From Sequoia sempervirens (Eukaryota > Streptophyta > Pinopsida > Cupressales > Cupressaceae), in the NCBI GenBank assembly GCA_007258455.2, contig VDFB02373365.1:224653201-224717200 (forward strand): DNA of 64,000 bases, written 5' to 3'. Of this stretch, positions 10,150 through 21,160 are shown one piece after another. A program made the position numbers and the translations under genes. The notes beneath the pieces were generated by a model. It was not told the DNA's origin. It saw only the letters and a list, made by a program, of their open reading frames with translations, and ran no database searches. Within the stretch, counting starts at the first letter, position 1. Each line of letters begins with the position of its first letter.

Positions 10150-13100
10150 CAAAAGATCTGTAAACTTAATAGAAAGTTAATAACAAGTAGGAGCTCAGAA
10201 ATAGTTCTTTAAATGCCAGAAAGTATAGTGTAGAATGTGCATAGGGACTAATTTTCCCAAGGTGGCAAATGAGTCCCAGTAGGGATTTTTTTTTTCAAAA
10301 ATTTCAGAAGTTTTCAATTGATTTTTATGTTGCTTATACTGTATGATCTATATTCTAAGTGAAAATGCAGATTTTTTTTTTCTTTTCAATGAAATGAGAT
10401 GCAAACATGCAAGCTATATGATCTTGCACTAATGAAAAATTAGAAACCCTAGAATGCCAATTAAGCAATGCAAACTCTAATGCAATGTTAATGCAAGCCA
10501 AATCTAGGATGATGATGCACTCTAAATCAGAATTTTAATGTTCTAAATGCAAGTTCACAAAAATGAAATGAAGAAAAAGTGGTATGGTGATATCATATGG
10601 TTTTAGGACATAGAGCACACCCACTTCCCAATTTCATTCAGGGATAACCCTAGAGATCTCAATGCAAACAAGAAAGAGATCTTGCAATAGGGCTATCCTA
10701 GGGGTTGATTGTAAGCTAATAAGGGGTTCACCACCAAGTAAGAACTTGGAAAGAAAAATGCAATGCAAGTTGAAATGTAATATGAAATGCTAAACCCTAA
10801 TTCAATGCAAAGTAACACTAAATGACCTAGAAATGCAAATGAAACAACACAAAAAACTATAGCATGAAATGGATGCACCTAGAAATATGGAGATGGCTGG
10901 AAGGAGATCTGAAACACTAGAATTTCTAACTTTATGCTGAGTGGGACTCATTCACCAAGATAGGTGAATTAGTCTAGAATCTAGATTTCTATGTAGGAAC
11001 ATGAATCTACCGAATGGGTATTGGAATCTGCAAAAAAATGAATTTTGACTAAAACTGGGACTCATTTTCCAGAAGTGGAAAATCAGTATAGTTAGGGTTT
11101 TTTAAAGTTTCAAATTCTAATCCCGCTCTTCTTCATTTGCTCTGTCCTTCCTAATTGATTTTTGGATCCAAAACCCTGATTTGCAATCTGTAGGTGTTCT
11201 CCAATGTTCTCTAAGGCTTGATGACAACTTTGAAAACTTTATGTACTTTGAAAACTTCTTCCAATCTGTTTCTTCAATGTTTCTTCAATCTAAACCTACA
11301 AATCACACACAAAAGAGAGGGAAAAAATGTTGTGGGGTTAGTGGATAGGGGTTTTCCTTGGTCAAACCCTGTTTTGGTAATCAAACCTTGAAATAAAATG
11401 AAATAGTAATGAAGAATGATGAATGAAAAATATATGATGTTGTAAAGTTCACCAAACCCTATTAATGAAGTGCTACAAACATGTGTGAGATGGCTCCAAT
11501 GGATTTAGATCTTGACTCTTGCTTGAAGGTGATAGATCTTGAATGGAATGCTAGTTTGAATCATAAAACCCTACATCACAATTGTTAGCTCCAAAACAAG
11601 CATGATGCATGAAATCCTTGAAATGATGCTTGAATGTTGCTCTAAAATGCTTGATAATCAGCTCTTGAATGCTCTTGTAAACACTTGAATGCACTTGTGA
11701 ATTCAAAATTTCTATAAGGATGAATACTTGAATGCCTGGGGTGAAAATGAGTGAAGGAAACTTGTATTTATACTCAATTATGCAAAAATTACCGAAATTA
11801 CAACACTACAAGCCAACATCAGATCTAGGAGGATAAAACCCCACCAAAAATGTGAATTAGTTTTGATTTTGGGCCACATATGACTCATTCACTCAAGGTG
11901 GAAAATGAGTCCCATCAAACATAATGTATGGGACCAAATTTTAAAATGCTTAGAAATGTGTGAAACCAAGTTCGGGACGTAAAAACCTAGGTGGGACTCA
12001 TTCACCCAAGGTGGCTAATGAGTCCCAAATCACTAAATATGGGGCGATTCAACCTGAAATACCTAAATTATGATTGGGTATTGAGCTACGTCGGGATTAT
12101 CCTTGAAAATATGCATTAAATGAGGCTTGTGGATGCAAAATAGGTTTGGAATTAAGGCATAAGAAATCCCAATTATTAAATAAAACCCTAGAAAAGTGTG
12201 AAAGTGTGTTACAACACTTTACAACACTTCAAATAAGGTAGGATTAAGGTTAAAAATATATTTATTAGGTGTAATTAATCAATAAAACCTCATAAAAGTG
12301 TGAAATTTTGTTACAACACTTCAGCAAGGTAGAATTTAATTTCATTAGTTCACAAGGGCCCAAGACCTAAGTGAATATGTTAGGCATATTACAACACTAA
12401 ATCAAGACCAAGCTAGGGGGGACCTTTTTCTGTCATTACAACCATATAAGGCTTGCCTAAGTCAAACCCCATGTTGGTATTTCTACCTCTACAATGGAAA
12501 ATTATGATGAAAGAGAGTGTATCCTTGGTTGGATAGCGGCTAATTGATAAAAAGTAATGAATTGACAACTTTTCTACAACTCACCACTCAGATATGATCT
12601 CCTTGATGGATTGAAGTCACACTCATCACCTTCAAGGATCAGTTGTTGCTTGACTTGAATTGATTTGATCATCTACAAGGGTTATTACACATAATAAAAT
12701 GCATGTAAACATGAACACAAACTCACATTACATATGACATGATGTTTGAATGATGAAACACTACAATAATCTTGATAATTTTTCTCTTGATTACTCTTGA
12801 AACCTTTTTAGGATCTCTAATTTTCTCAATTAAAGTGCTAGTTCTTGTTAGGAGTAAAATGGTAAAAATACCTTGTATTAAGTCTTCTAATTTCCTAAAA
12901 ATCAAATGCTGACAGTCGACAATTGAAATTGAAAATTCAAATAATAAATTACTGACTCTGAGATATTCAAATTTGGAGCCAAAAATTCTAGTCTAGGGCG
13001 CAGTGCGCCCTAGACTAGATTCCTTCTTTTTCAAAATCAAAGTGTTAGGGGAAAATATTAAATGCATAATTTGATTTCCCATGTTTGACTTTTCAAGAAT

Positions 13101-13192
13101 GTTTATAAAATTGGCAATTAATGCATAATTGGGTCCAAGCACATAAGGGGAGCTAAACCTAATGTGAAATTGTCAAGAGCGATTGACACTAC
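10150..13192 (-). mobile_element. LTR (copy 2) of the hairpin-bearing family, about 3 kb
   Basis: This stretch lies immediately 5' of the ORF pair and holds five of the 14 hairpins (10244, 10943, 11057, 11882, 11993). It shares blocks with the other LTR pieces: 11880-12056 with 6130-6322, and the phrase around 11340 (CCTTGGTCAAACCC) with 15850 and 16985. It ends CACTACA at 13192, directly before a polypurine-complement run. The exact left boundary and primer-binding site are not identified. Confidence 0.5.
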
Positions 13193-14611
13193 ATTTAGCC
13201 TCCACTTCAATGAGAGTATGAACTTAAGCTCAAACTCACACTAAAGTAAGAATATGTCAAGAGGGGTTCAATTATCCAAATATTAAAGAGATATGATGAC
13301 ATTGAATATAGGGGATGTGCTAGCCTCCAAGGTTCTAGATCCCATGACAAGACAACATAGGGACAAAGGAACACACATGTTAATTGAAAATGCAACATGA
13401 CAACACAAAGCATGCATGACAAAGACACCACACATAACATAAACACAAAGAAAAAACAACACAAGTACAAAATCCTAGATGTAAAAATCTATTTTTTTCA
13501 AACCATTTTGATTCTATAGATCACCCAAGGATATAAGAGAAGAGCATACTACATTTTAGGAGAATACAAATGCAAATTGATTAGCCCACTTCTCCCAATC
13601 TATCAAAAACTAAAAGATATATCCTAACTCCATAACTTTAATAACATGTTAGAATTTATAAAATACATTTAACCTAGAATCTAGTGCAAGGATTAGATAT
13701 AATAAAATATTAAATATACATGATCAAAGATCAAAATAACATCACAAAGTTAGTTTCAAGAGACACATGCAAATTATTAAGAGACACATATATGTAGTAA
13801 GAAAGATAACATAAAGAAAATCTCACAATAACATTAATCAATATTCTATATGAATAAGAGGAAAGAGATAAAATAGATATAGCCTTATAGTTCTAAAAAC
13901 TAATAAGGATGCAAAAAAAGTAGAAAACTTAAAAATATAGGATTACCATCTATGTTTCCAAATCCAAGAGGAAAATGAATAAGAAGAATCCCATAAACAA
14001 GGAGAATATGTGTGATATCATTATCATATCCTATATAAGTAATCATTTTTTCTATTTAAGAGAATATAACATATCCAAAGTGAACGAACTACAACACTAA
14101 AATGGATGCTAGTGACCTAAATTTATTGAATATATATAGATTCATTCGAACTAAAATAAATTTTGACCATAAAATTTCTAACTATAAGTGTTAGATATAT
14201 ACATTTGTATCATCACTATGGTTCTACTTAACAAAAAAGAAAAAGTATTTGAAAAAATGAGTGTTCCTATCACATATGCTCTTGTAAATAACATTTTTTG
14301 TAAAACCTCCAAAATTCCAATTTGTAGATCTAAAACCATACAAAAACCATTTAAATTAATATAAATAATATATTATTTATATTAATTTATGGTTTTTGTA
14401 TGGTTTTAGATCTACAAAATGGATTTTTTTATTAATATTAATTTATGGTTTTAGATCTACAAAATGGAATTTTGGAGGTTTTTAAAAAAATGTTATTTAC
14501 AAGAGCATATGTGATAGGAACACTAATTTTTTAAAATATTTTTTAATTTTTTTTTAAGTGGCACCATAGTGATGTTACAAATTGTAACATAGATTTTTGG
14601 CTCCCTAATGT
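13193..14611. other. Retroelement internal region, gene-free, containing a large foldback
   Basis: The first 200 bp match 7126-7340, so this is the 3' internal edge of a second element of the same family. The LTR at 10150-13192 seems to be shared by two tandem elements. No coding sequence is recognisable. The right part is occupied by the foldback at about 14190-14593. Confidence 0.4.
14190..14593. repeat. Large foldback (long near-perfect inverted repeat, about 400 bp)
   Basis: The left arm (about 14190-14360) contains AGTGTTCCTATCACATATG, CTCTTGTAAATAACATTTTT and GTAGATCTAAAACCATAC. The right arm (about 14385-14593) contains their reverse complements in mirrored order, such as CAAGAGCATATGTGATAGGA. 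Pairing continues outward to ATCACTATGG / CCATAGTGAT. The centre is an AT palindrome (about 14365-14390), and the right arm holds a second, inner copy of the GTTTTAGATCTACAAAATGG block. A transcript across it would form a hairpin of well over 100 bp, of the type processed to small RNAs. It may equally be a foldback transposon. Confidence 0.75.
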
Positions 14612-17600
14612 TTTCTTACACTTCTAGGGTTTTTCACCTAAAAGGAGAAAGAAGGGTCAAAATGCTCATGTCTACATTCAAAGTCAATGCAATATGGATG
14701 GAATATGGATGTAATATGCCTAGATGCAATGTTTGAATGCAAGAAACTAATAAGATTGATTGATTAATGAATGGAAACTAAAGGAAAACAACTTGTTTGA
14801 AAGCACATTGTGTAATACAAAACACCTAAAAATGAATGCAAATATAATAGAACTTGATGAAACTGAAAGTGTGCACCTAGAATATGGATGAAGACTGGAA
14901 ATGAATTCTGGAATGCTGCTGAAGCTGATTTTCAGGCCTAGTGGGACTCATTCGCCATTCTAGGTGAATCAGTCCTAGTTCTGCAAAACTGTTCTGGAAC
15001 CTATTTCAAACAAAAGGGTATCTAAAAATGCAGAAAACCAAAAATTGACCTTGGAGTAGGACTCATTCGCCACCCATGGTGAATGATTCCACTTTTGAAT
15101 TTGAAACAAAATATTTTGGGCACCTACTTGCTTTCTATCATTCCTAGGGCTTTTCACCTAGAAGGAGAAAGGTGGGGCCAAAATGCATAGGGTTTCATTC
15201 AAGATTAATGTGAGAATGGATGGGAAATGAATGTGAAGGTTGTGTAGATGTGTTTGAATGCTTACAAATGAAAATAAATGAATATAATCTAACCTAAAGC
15301 AAGATGCTGGAAAACACAATGTTGATTACAAGTATGAACTAGAAACTTAAACAAATGAGAACAAAAGTTGATGAGACTAATCAGAGTGCACCTGGAGGAT
15401 TATTACTATTGTTGGAGGGTTCTGGAATCTTTCTAAAGTTACTATTGATGGCCACTAGGACTGATTCACCATGCATGGTGAATCGGTCATGCTTCTGGTG
15501 AAAAGTTCTGGAAACAGGTTTATGACTATCGGGAGCTAAATTCTGACAAAAATAATTTTGTAGACCTATAGGTGGGAATCATTCACCATGGGTGGAAAAT
15601 TAGTCCACCTACAAGGATCTACAAAATTAGGGGTTGAATCTGTGGAGCTAAATTTGCAATTCTGCTCTCTACAGGTGTTCGCTCCTGAAATTGTCAGATT
15701 TAGATCTAAAAGTGGCTTTTTGTTGATTCTTTGACTTTAATGATGAGGGGATGACTTGAATGAATTTTCAACTTTATCTTCAATTATTTCTAATCTTCCA
15801 AGAGACCTAAATATGCAAACACAAGAAGAAAAGAAGAAATGTTGATTGTTAGGGCATGGGGGTTTGCCTTGGTCAAACCCCATTTAGGTAATTAAACCAA
15901 AATGATGAAAGAAAGGATTGAAACATGCAAAAATGGAGTTGATTACCTTGCCATGATGATTGATCTTGAAAGTCTACAACATAACATGAAGATTCAGCCC
16001 TTGAATGCTTTAGAAAGCTAACTTGATGTCTTCTAATGAAGAAACTGTAGCTTGCTTGACTTGGATGAGAAAATAGATGATGAATTAATGATGAGAGATG
16101 TAAACATGAGAATGTTCCCTCCTAAAATGAGGATAAAAACACTTATTTATAGAAAGTTATGCCTTAGTATCCCGATTATACCTCATCACAGGCCGACATC
16201 AAGTAATTTTGAATAAATCCCCGAAAGGAAAATTTAAAATATTTTGAATTTGGGGCCAAGGGGACTCATTCGCCACCCATGGCAAATGGGTCCCACCTAG
16301 GACCTAAAAAGAAGTGTTAGGAGATATATTGAATTTAATGTTGTTTGTCAGGTTTACATTCAAAAATGTACTTAATTAAGTCACATGAGGGCATAAAGGG
16401 GTCAAATAAAGCATAAGAAAGGTATAAATAAGGAGATTATGCCTAGAAAAGCGTAAAAGCTTGTTACAAGACTTTACAACACTTCAAAATAGGACTTGTT
16501 GATGAATAAAAAGGAATATTTAAATGATTTATAATAAAAAGAGTCTAGAAGAATGTAGAAATGTCCTATAACACTTCACAACACCTTCACAAGACATTAT
16601 TAAATGCATTTTATTTAGTTTGTAAGAGTCCAAGACTTAGTGTGGATGCATAAAATGCCTCACAACACCTAAATCAAGGCCTCATTAAGTCCAATTACCA
16701 TGAATTATTCCCATGTCAAGCAAAGGGTCCTTTTTTCTATGACACCAAATTTCTAAATATTCAACGGTGGAATCCAGAGCTTTTGGTCTACACTTTAGAC
16801 TCCTCCAGGTGTCCGCTTCCAAAGCTTTGATTTCCACACTTGAAAGTGAGTTTTTGTTGATATTTTGACTTGGAAAATGAAGAGAATACCTAAACAACTT
16901 TGCAACTTGATTCTTAATGATTTCCAAGCTTCCAAGAGACCTAAATCTGCAAACACACAAGACAAGAAAGAAAAATGTTGAATGTTAGGGCATGGGGGTT
17001 TGCCTTGGTCAAACCCCTTTTAGGTAATTAAACCAAAATGATGAAAAAGGGTAATGAAACATGCAATAATGGAGTTGATTACCTTGCCATGATATTTGAT
17101 CTAGAATGTCTGCAACAAAACATGAAGAATTTTCCCTTGAATGTTTGAAAATTGAGCTTAATGATTTGCAATGTTAAAACCCTAGCTTGCTTGAGAAGAT
17201 AAATGATGAATGAGTTGTAAAAAAATGAGTTGAGAGATGTAAATTAGGGCTTAGAAGGTTGTATTTATAGGAAATTCTCCCAATTTACTCGTAAATTGGA
17301 TCCCTAAGGCTGACATGTGAAAATAATAAACTTAAATTTCACTTTTTCCCGCTCAAAGGTAAAAAATGAGCCAAATGGGACTCATTCACCACCCATGGTG
17401 AATGGGTCCCACCTAGATGGGACTGATTTTCCATGGATGGCGAATGGGTCCCATAGGGATATTTTAACAACTAGGATGTGAGGAGATAAGAAAATAAGGT
17501 TTAAATTGCAACTTTGTTGGTTATTTGATCAATTTAAGCCTCGAGATGCACAATATAGGGTAATAGGGGCCTATTAGTGATGATGTAAAGAGTAATTGGG

Positions 17601-18035
17601 GCTTGTGACACAAAATTCAATGTGAAAGTGTGATTAAATACACCTTACAACACTAAAATGAGGTCCACATAGCCTAGGAAGGCACTAGAACCAATGTGAA
17701 TGTGCAAGACACATTACAACACTAGTTTAACATTAAATTTAATTCGCAATCCTTCTAGATTGATGTGATAATGCAATTAAATTCATTTTATAATGTTGAA
17801 TTAAGGGAGAATGGGTTCGTTAAGTCTAGAAAAGCATGAAAGTCCTTTACAACACTTTACAACACCTTTACAAGACATTGTTAAAAGCATATTATTCAGT
17901 TTGCAAGGGTCCAAGACCTAGTGTGGATGCATAAAATGTCTTGCAACACCAAATCAAGGCCTCATTAAGTCTAATTTATCATGAATTATTCCCATGTCAA
18001 GCAAGAGGTCCCTTTTTTCTATGACACACAAATGT
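14612..18035 (-). mobile_element. LTR (copy 3) of the hairpin-bearing family with internal tandem duplications
   Basis: Seven hairpins fall here. Two internal duplications are visible. Segments 14612-15131 and 15132-15640 both start with a CTAGGG-TTTTTCACCTA-type block and each carries two hairpins. Segments 15636-16745 and 16764-18030 share a block ending CCAAGAGACCTAAAT, the phrase GGGGGTTTGCCTTGGTCAAA (15850 and about 16990) and a terminal block with CAAGGCCTCATTAAGTC. The second period is about 1.13-1.28 kb. No gene is present; the 16685-16960 ORF is chance. Confidence 0.5.
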
Positions 18036-20139
18036 ATCTAATAAACACTCAATTATAAAAGTTATGGTCAAAATTTATTATATTTGGAATGAATCTAACC
18101 AAAATATTATTTTAATTAAAACTAACTTTTAGTTGGAAGTGCTTAAATTTGATCTTAAAAAGTATAGGCTAAAAGGTGACATGTAGCTTTCAAATCTCAC
18201 CTAGGGATACATGCTCCTTGGGTAGAATGGTATACCTAATTAATAGATTGAGATATGTATTAGAGGGATAATATTCATAATAGAGATGGTTAGGTAGTCT
18301 CCACTGTTTATGATGATGTAATTGAATAAGGTTGAGGAGAATTTGATAATTATCTTAGATGTGCTCAAGAAATCAAGTAAAAAAAAAGTCCATTATATGA
18401 CCATGTGGGTGGTCACTATTGGTTACGGGTTTATTAGGTTGATATTTGTGTGTACCAAGCTATTGAGACCTTTACTAGGTGGAAAAGGTGATATATTTTG
18501 AAAGAAGGGTGAGAATGCATGCATGGAATGGAATGAAGAATGTTAAGTAGGAAATTGGAAGTGAGTTAGGAGTGATTTTATGATTTCCTCAATCATGGAT
18601 GGTCACACATGTTGAAAGGAACAAAATAAAATGTGTGTGGGCGGTGGGTCTTTTTAGGTGGAGCTTGCTAAGGTAGAAAGTTTATGTCATATAATACAAG
18701 ACCAATAATGAGTAGATGTTTTTTTAACAACTAATATTGGAGATAATTAATTTTTTTCTCACCCCATTAAGTCTTATTTTATGGATGGACCAAATTTACA
18801 AATTCTTGAAGAACATTAAGGGCCATTAGATTTGCAACCTAAGAAAATTGACACACCAAAGATTTAGAATAGAGTGGAAGAGGATGCACTATAGGATTCT
18901 TTAATGATTGTTGTGCATTGAAAGAATAAAAATATCTATGTGAATACCTTTGGAAATATTTCTATAGATAATAGTAAATTCATATAAATAGGCCATAAGA
19001 ATGGTCATTATATATCTTTTCATTAGAAAAGATAAAAATAAGCCCACTAGGAGGATAAAGGGCTCTACAATGAGCCACTTTGATAAAATTTCCATTTGTA
19101 AATATTAGGAGGAATTAAATTTTTTTTTTTAATAACATCTCTATAATGTGTATGTGTGCCATGATAATATGTAGATGGTTGGACAATTATTGTAATTATT
19201 TGTTGTTCAATTGAGTTCATGAAAGAAAATGAGTTCTATAAATCTACAAATTTTTATTCAGTGGAGAAGTTAAATGATCACACCCATGATTAAAAACATA
19301 ACATGTATATTATTATTATGTATCAAATCTTGTAATTTATGCTCTATATCCATATACATATGTTTGTGATTACCATTCATCCTATGATAGTGATAAAAAG
19401 TATGTTCATTATATACAATAGGAAATAATCTAGATGGATCCAATATATTAATGTGAATAAGTGTAGAAAAAATCATAGTATTCAATAATATTTGGAACAC
19501 ATTATCAAGAGGTTCACTTAATTTTGTGATTTTTTTAGTTTTTGAAATTACAAAATTAGAAGTGGTAATCACTTGATTAAAAATAGTTTTTTTTTTCTTT
19601 CTTTTCATTACTATTTTGAAAAGTATTTGGATCTTGAAACTTTGATGCATAAGAAGACATAGGAGATAAATGTGAGAACTCAAATTTTAATCCATTAGAG
19701 TGACATAAATAATTAAATAAAAATACTTTGTTGTTCATAATTAGGATGATGGTGTTCCATTTTGAAACATAGTGATTAGAATCTAATGTTCAAAACACTA
19801 TTGATTTTTTATTAGTTCCTTAAATATATAAAAATAAATAAATAAATCTAATTTTTAATTCCTTGTTAACATTTAAATTATCAATAAAATATTTGGAAAA
19901 CTCATAAAATAAGTTAATGGATCCAAAAGGTAATGAAAATAACCATTATATATTTCTATAATCCTTCAAAGAGTATGCAAATAACTTGGCCAATATTGGT
20001 CCTCATCATGAAATCTAGACATATGACTTTGAATGATTTTAAATTCATATAACAATCACTTTTTGGTACACATATCAAAATGTGTTGCCACAAAACTAAT
20101 GTGTAAAGTGCAAGTAACAATCTCAAAAGAAAGAGGCAT
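18036..20139. other. AT-rich sequence without recognisable genes
   Basis: Nothing here can be assigned. At 18036-18100 a stretch (CAAATGTATC ... GTTATGGTCAAAATTTAT) is the reverse complement of sequence at 14130-14210, so about 4 kb is flanked by short inverted copies. The minus-strand ORFs at 18901-19095, 19270-19683 and 19956-20162 are Ile/Lys/Asn-rich and look like chance ORFs or very old transposon remnants. Confidence 0.4.
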
Positions 20140-20279
20140 ATTTTGTATCTTATTGTAATCATCCTTATTCTATTTAATAGGAATAGTATCGTTATTGCTC
20201 TCTACTCTATCTATCTTTTATGTAAATGCATAAATGGTTATCATAGGAAGAGTGGTCATGGGAACATTAGAGATAATAG

Positions 20280-20965
20280 ATGGGGTGTAAAGAGGTAGGG
20301 GAAAAGGAGGCAAGGATACGCCACTTGAGTTTGGATGAGAGGCAATAATAGAAGGCAAAGAGAAATGTATGAAGTAAACTATATGGGATGAAGGATGGAA
20401 TTACAAATGTGGAATGAGGAAGAAGTAATGGAATATTAGTAGGATGAGAGATGGGAATAAATTGGGAATGTGGAAACAAAATGAATCATAAATCGAATAA
20501 GGGTTAGAAATAATACAAGAGGATGGAGTATGAGGAATATTAGAGATGGGAGGGGTGATATTGATAATAGTGGGAGAGGGTTCAATACAATGGGGAGCAC
20601 GCAATGAATAGAACTTGATGAATTAAGTTTTGTTTCAAAATTTTGAAGAATATCAAAATTAAATGCCGCACCAAGAAAAAACTCATAAATATTTCTAGCT
20701 AATTATGTAGGAGATGTACAAATTACAAAGATCTTGACCTTTTTTGTGTGGTATTAGAAAGTTTGTGCTTATTCACATTTGTGTCGATGATTGAAATTAG
20801 ATTATTCTTGATTATTATGATCCATATAGTCAATGCAAATCTACTAACCATTGAAGTTATGATCATATGAGGGATTAGGAAATAATTTTTTCTTAAAGAA
20901 AAATTGAGATTTCTATTAAATCTTAGCATAAACAAGCCCCAATTAAATAAAAAGTGATAAATCAA
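20280..20965 (-). pseudogene. Decayed retroelement coding fragment, shared by both duplicates
   Basis: On the minus strand the phrases IEPSPTIINITPPISNIPH and FDILQNFETKLNSSSS are matched at 51379-51745 by IEPSPTIMNITPPIYKVPH and by nearly the same FETKLNSSSS block, with stops and shifts between. The composition (Pro, Ser, Ile) is that of a linker-rich gag-type protein. The fragment predates the duplication. I recognise no domain. Confidence 0.35.
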
Positions 20966-21160
20966 GGTTTAAAGAAAAAATATAAATTAACATATAAATC
21001 ATCCTTAGATTAGAAAGCTAGCAATAAAAACTATAGTAAAAACCTATGGGATTTTAGAAGGGGATTAGTTCACCAATTTATGTAGTGGGATGATCACATT
21101 ATCACATAATATATCTAGGTTGTTTAAAAATCAAGGAAATAAATAAAATATTCAACCTAG

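Larger units (their letters stand above)
6141..17452. repeat. Family of 14 dispersed 34-nt hairpins with constant geometry
   Basis: The consensus is GGGACTCATTCRCC, then 6 nt, then GGYGAATGAGTCCC. Left-arm starts are 6141, 6253, 10244, 10943, 11057, 11882, 11993, 14943, 15059, 15458, 15573, 16261, 17377 and 17419. The copy at 6141-6172 has a perfect 13-bp stem with loop CAAGGT. The copy at 15459-15488 pairs 14 of 15 positions, the odd one being a possible G-U. In nearly all copies the spacer is exactly 6 nt (CAAGGT, AAGATA, AGAAGT, ATTCTA, ATGCAT, ATGGGT, ACCCAT or ATGGAT). Arms often change together: CGCC/GGCG at 6141, CACC/GGTG at 10943, TTCC/GGAA at 11057. All copies fall in the three LTR pieces. 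Confidence 0.8.

Noticed and set aside
19270..19683. 137-codon minus-strand ORF
   Set aside because: Composition is that of AT-rich non-coding DNA (Ile, Asn, Lys, His) with no motif, and no homologous stretch was found elsewhere in the window.
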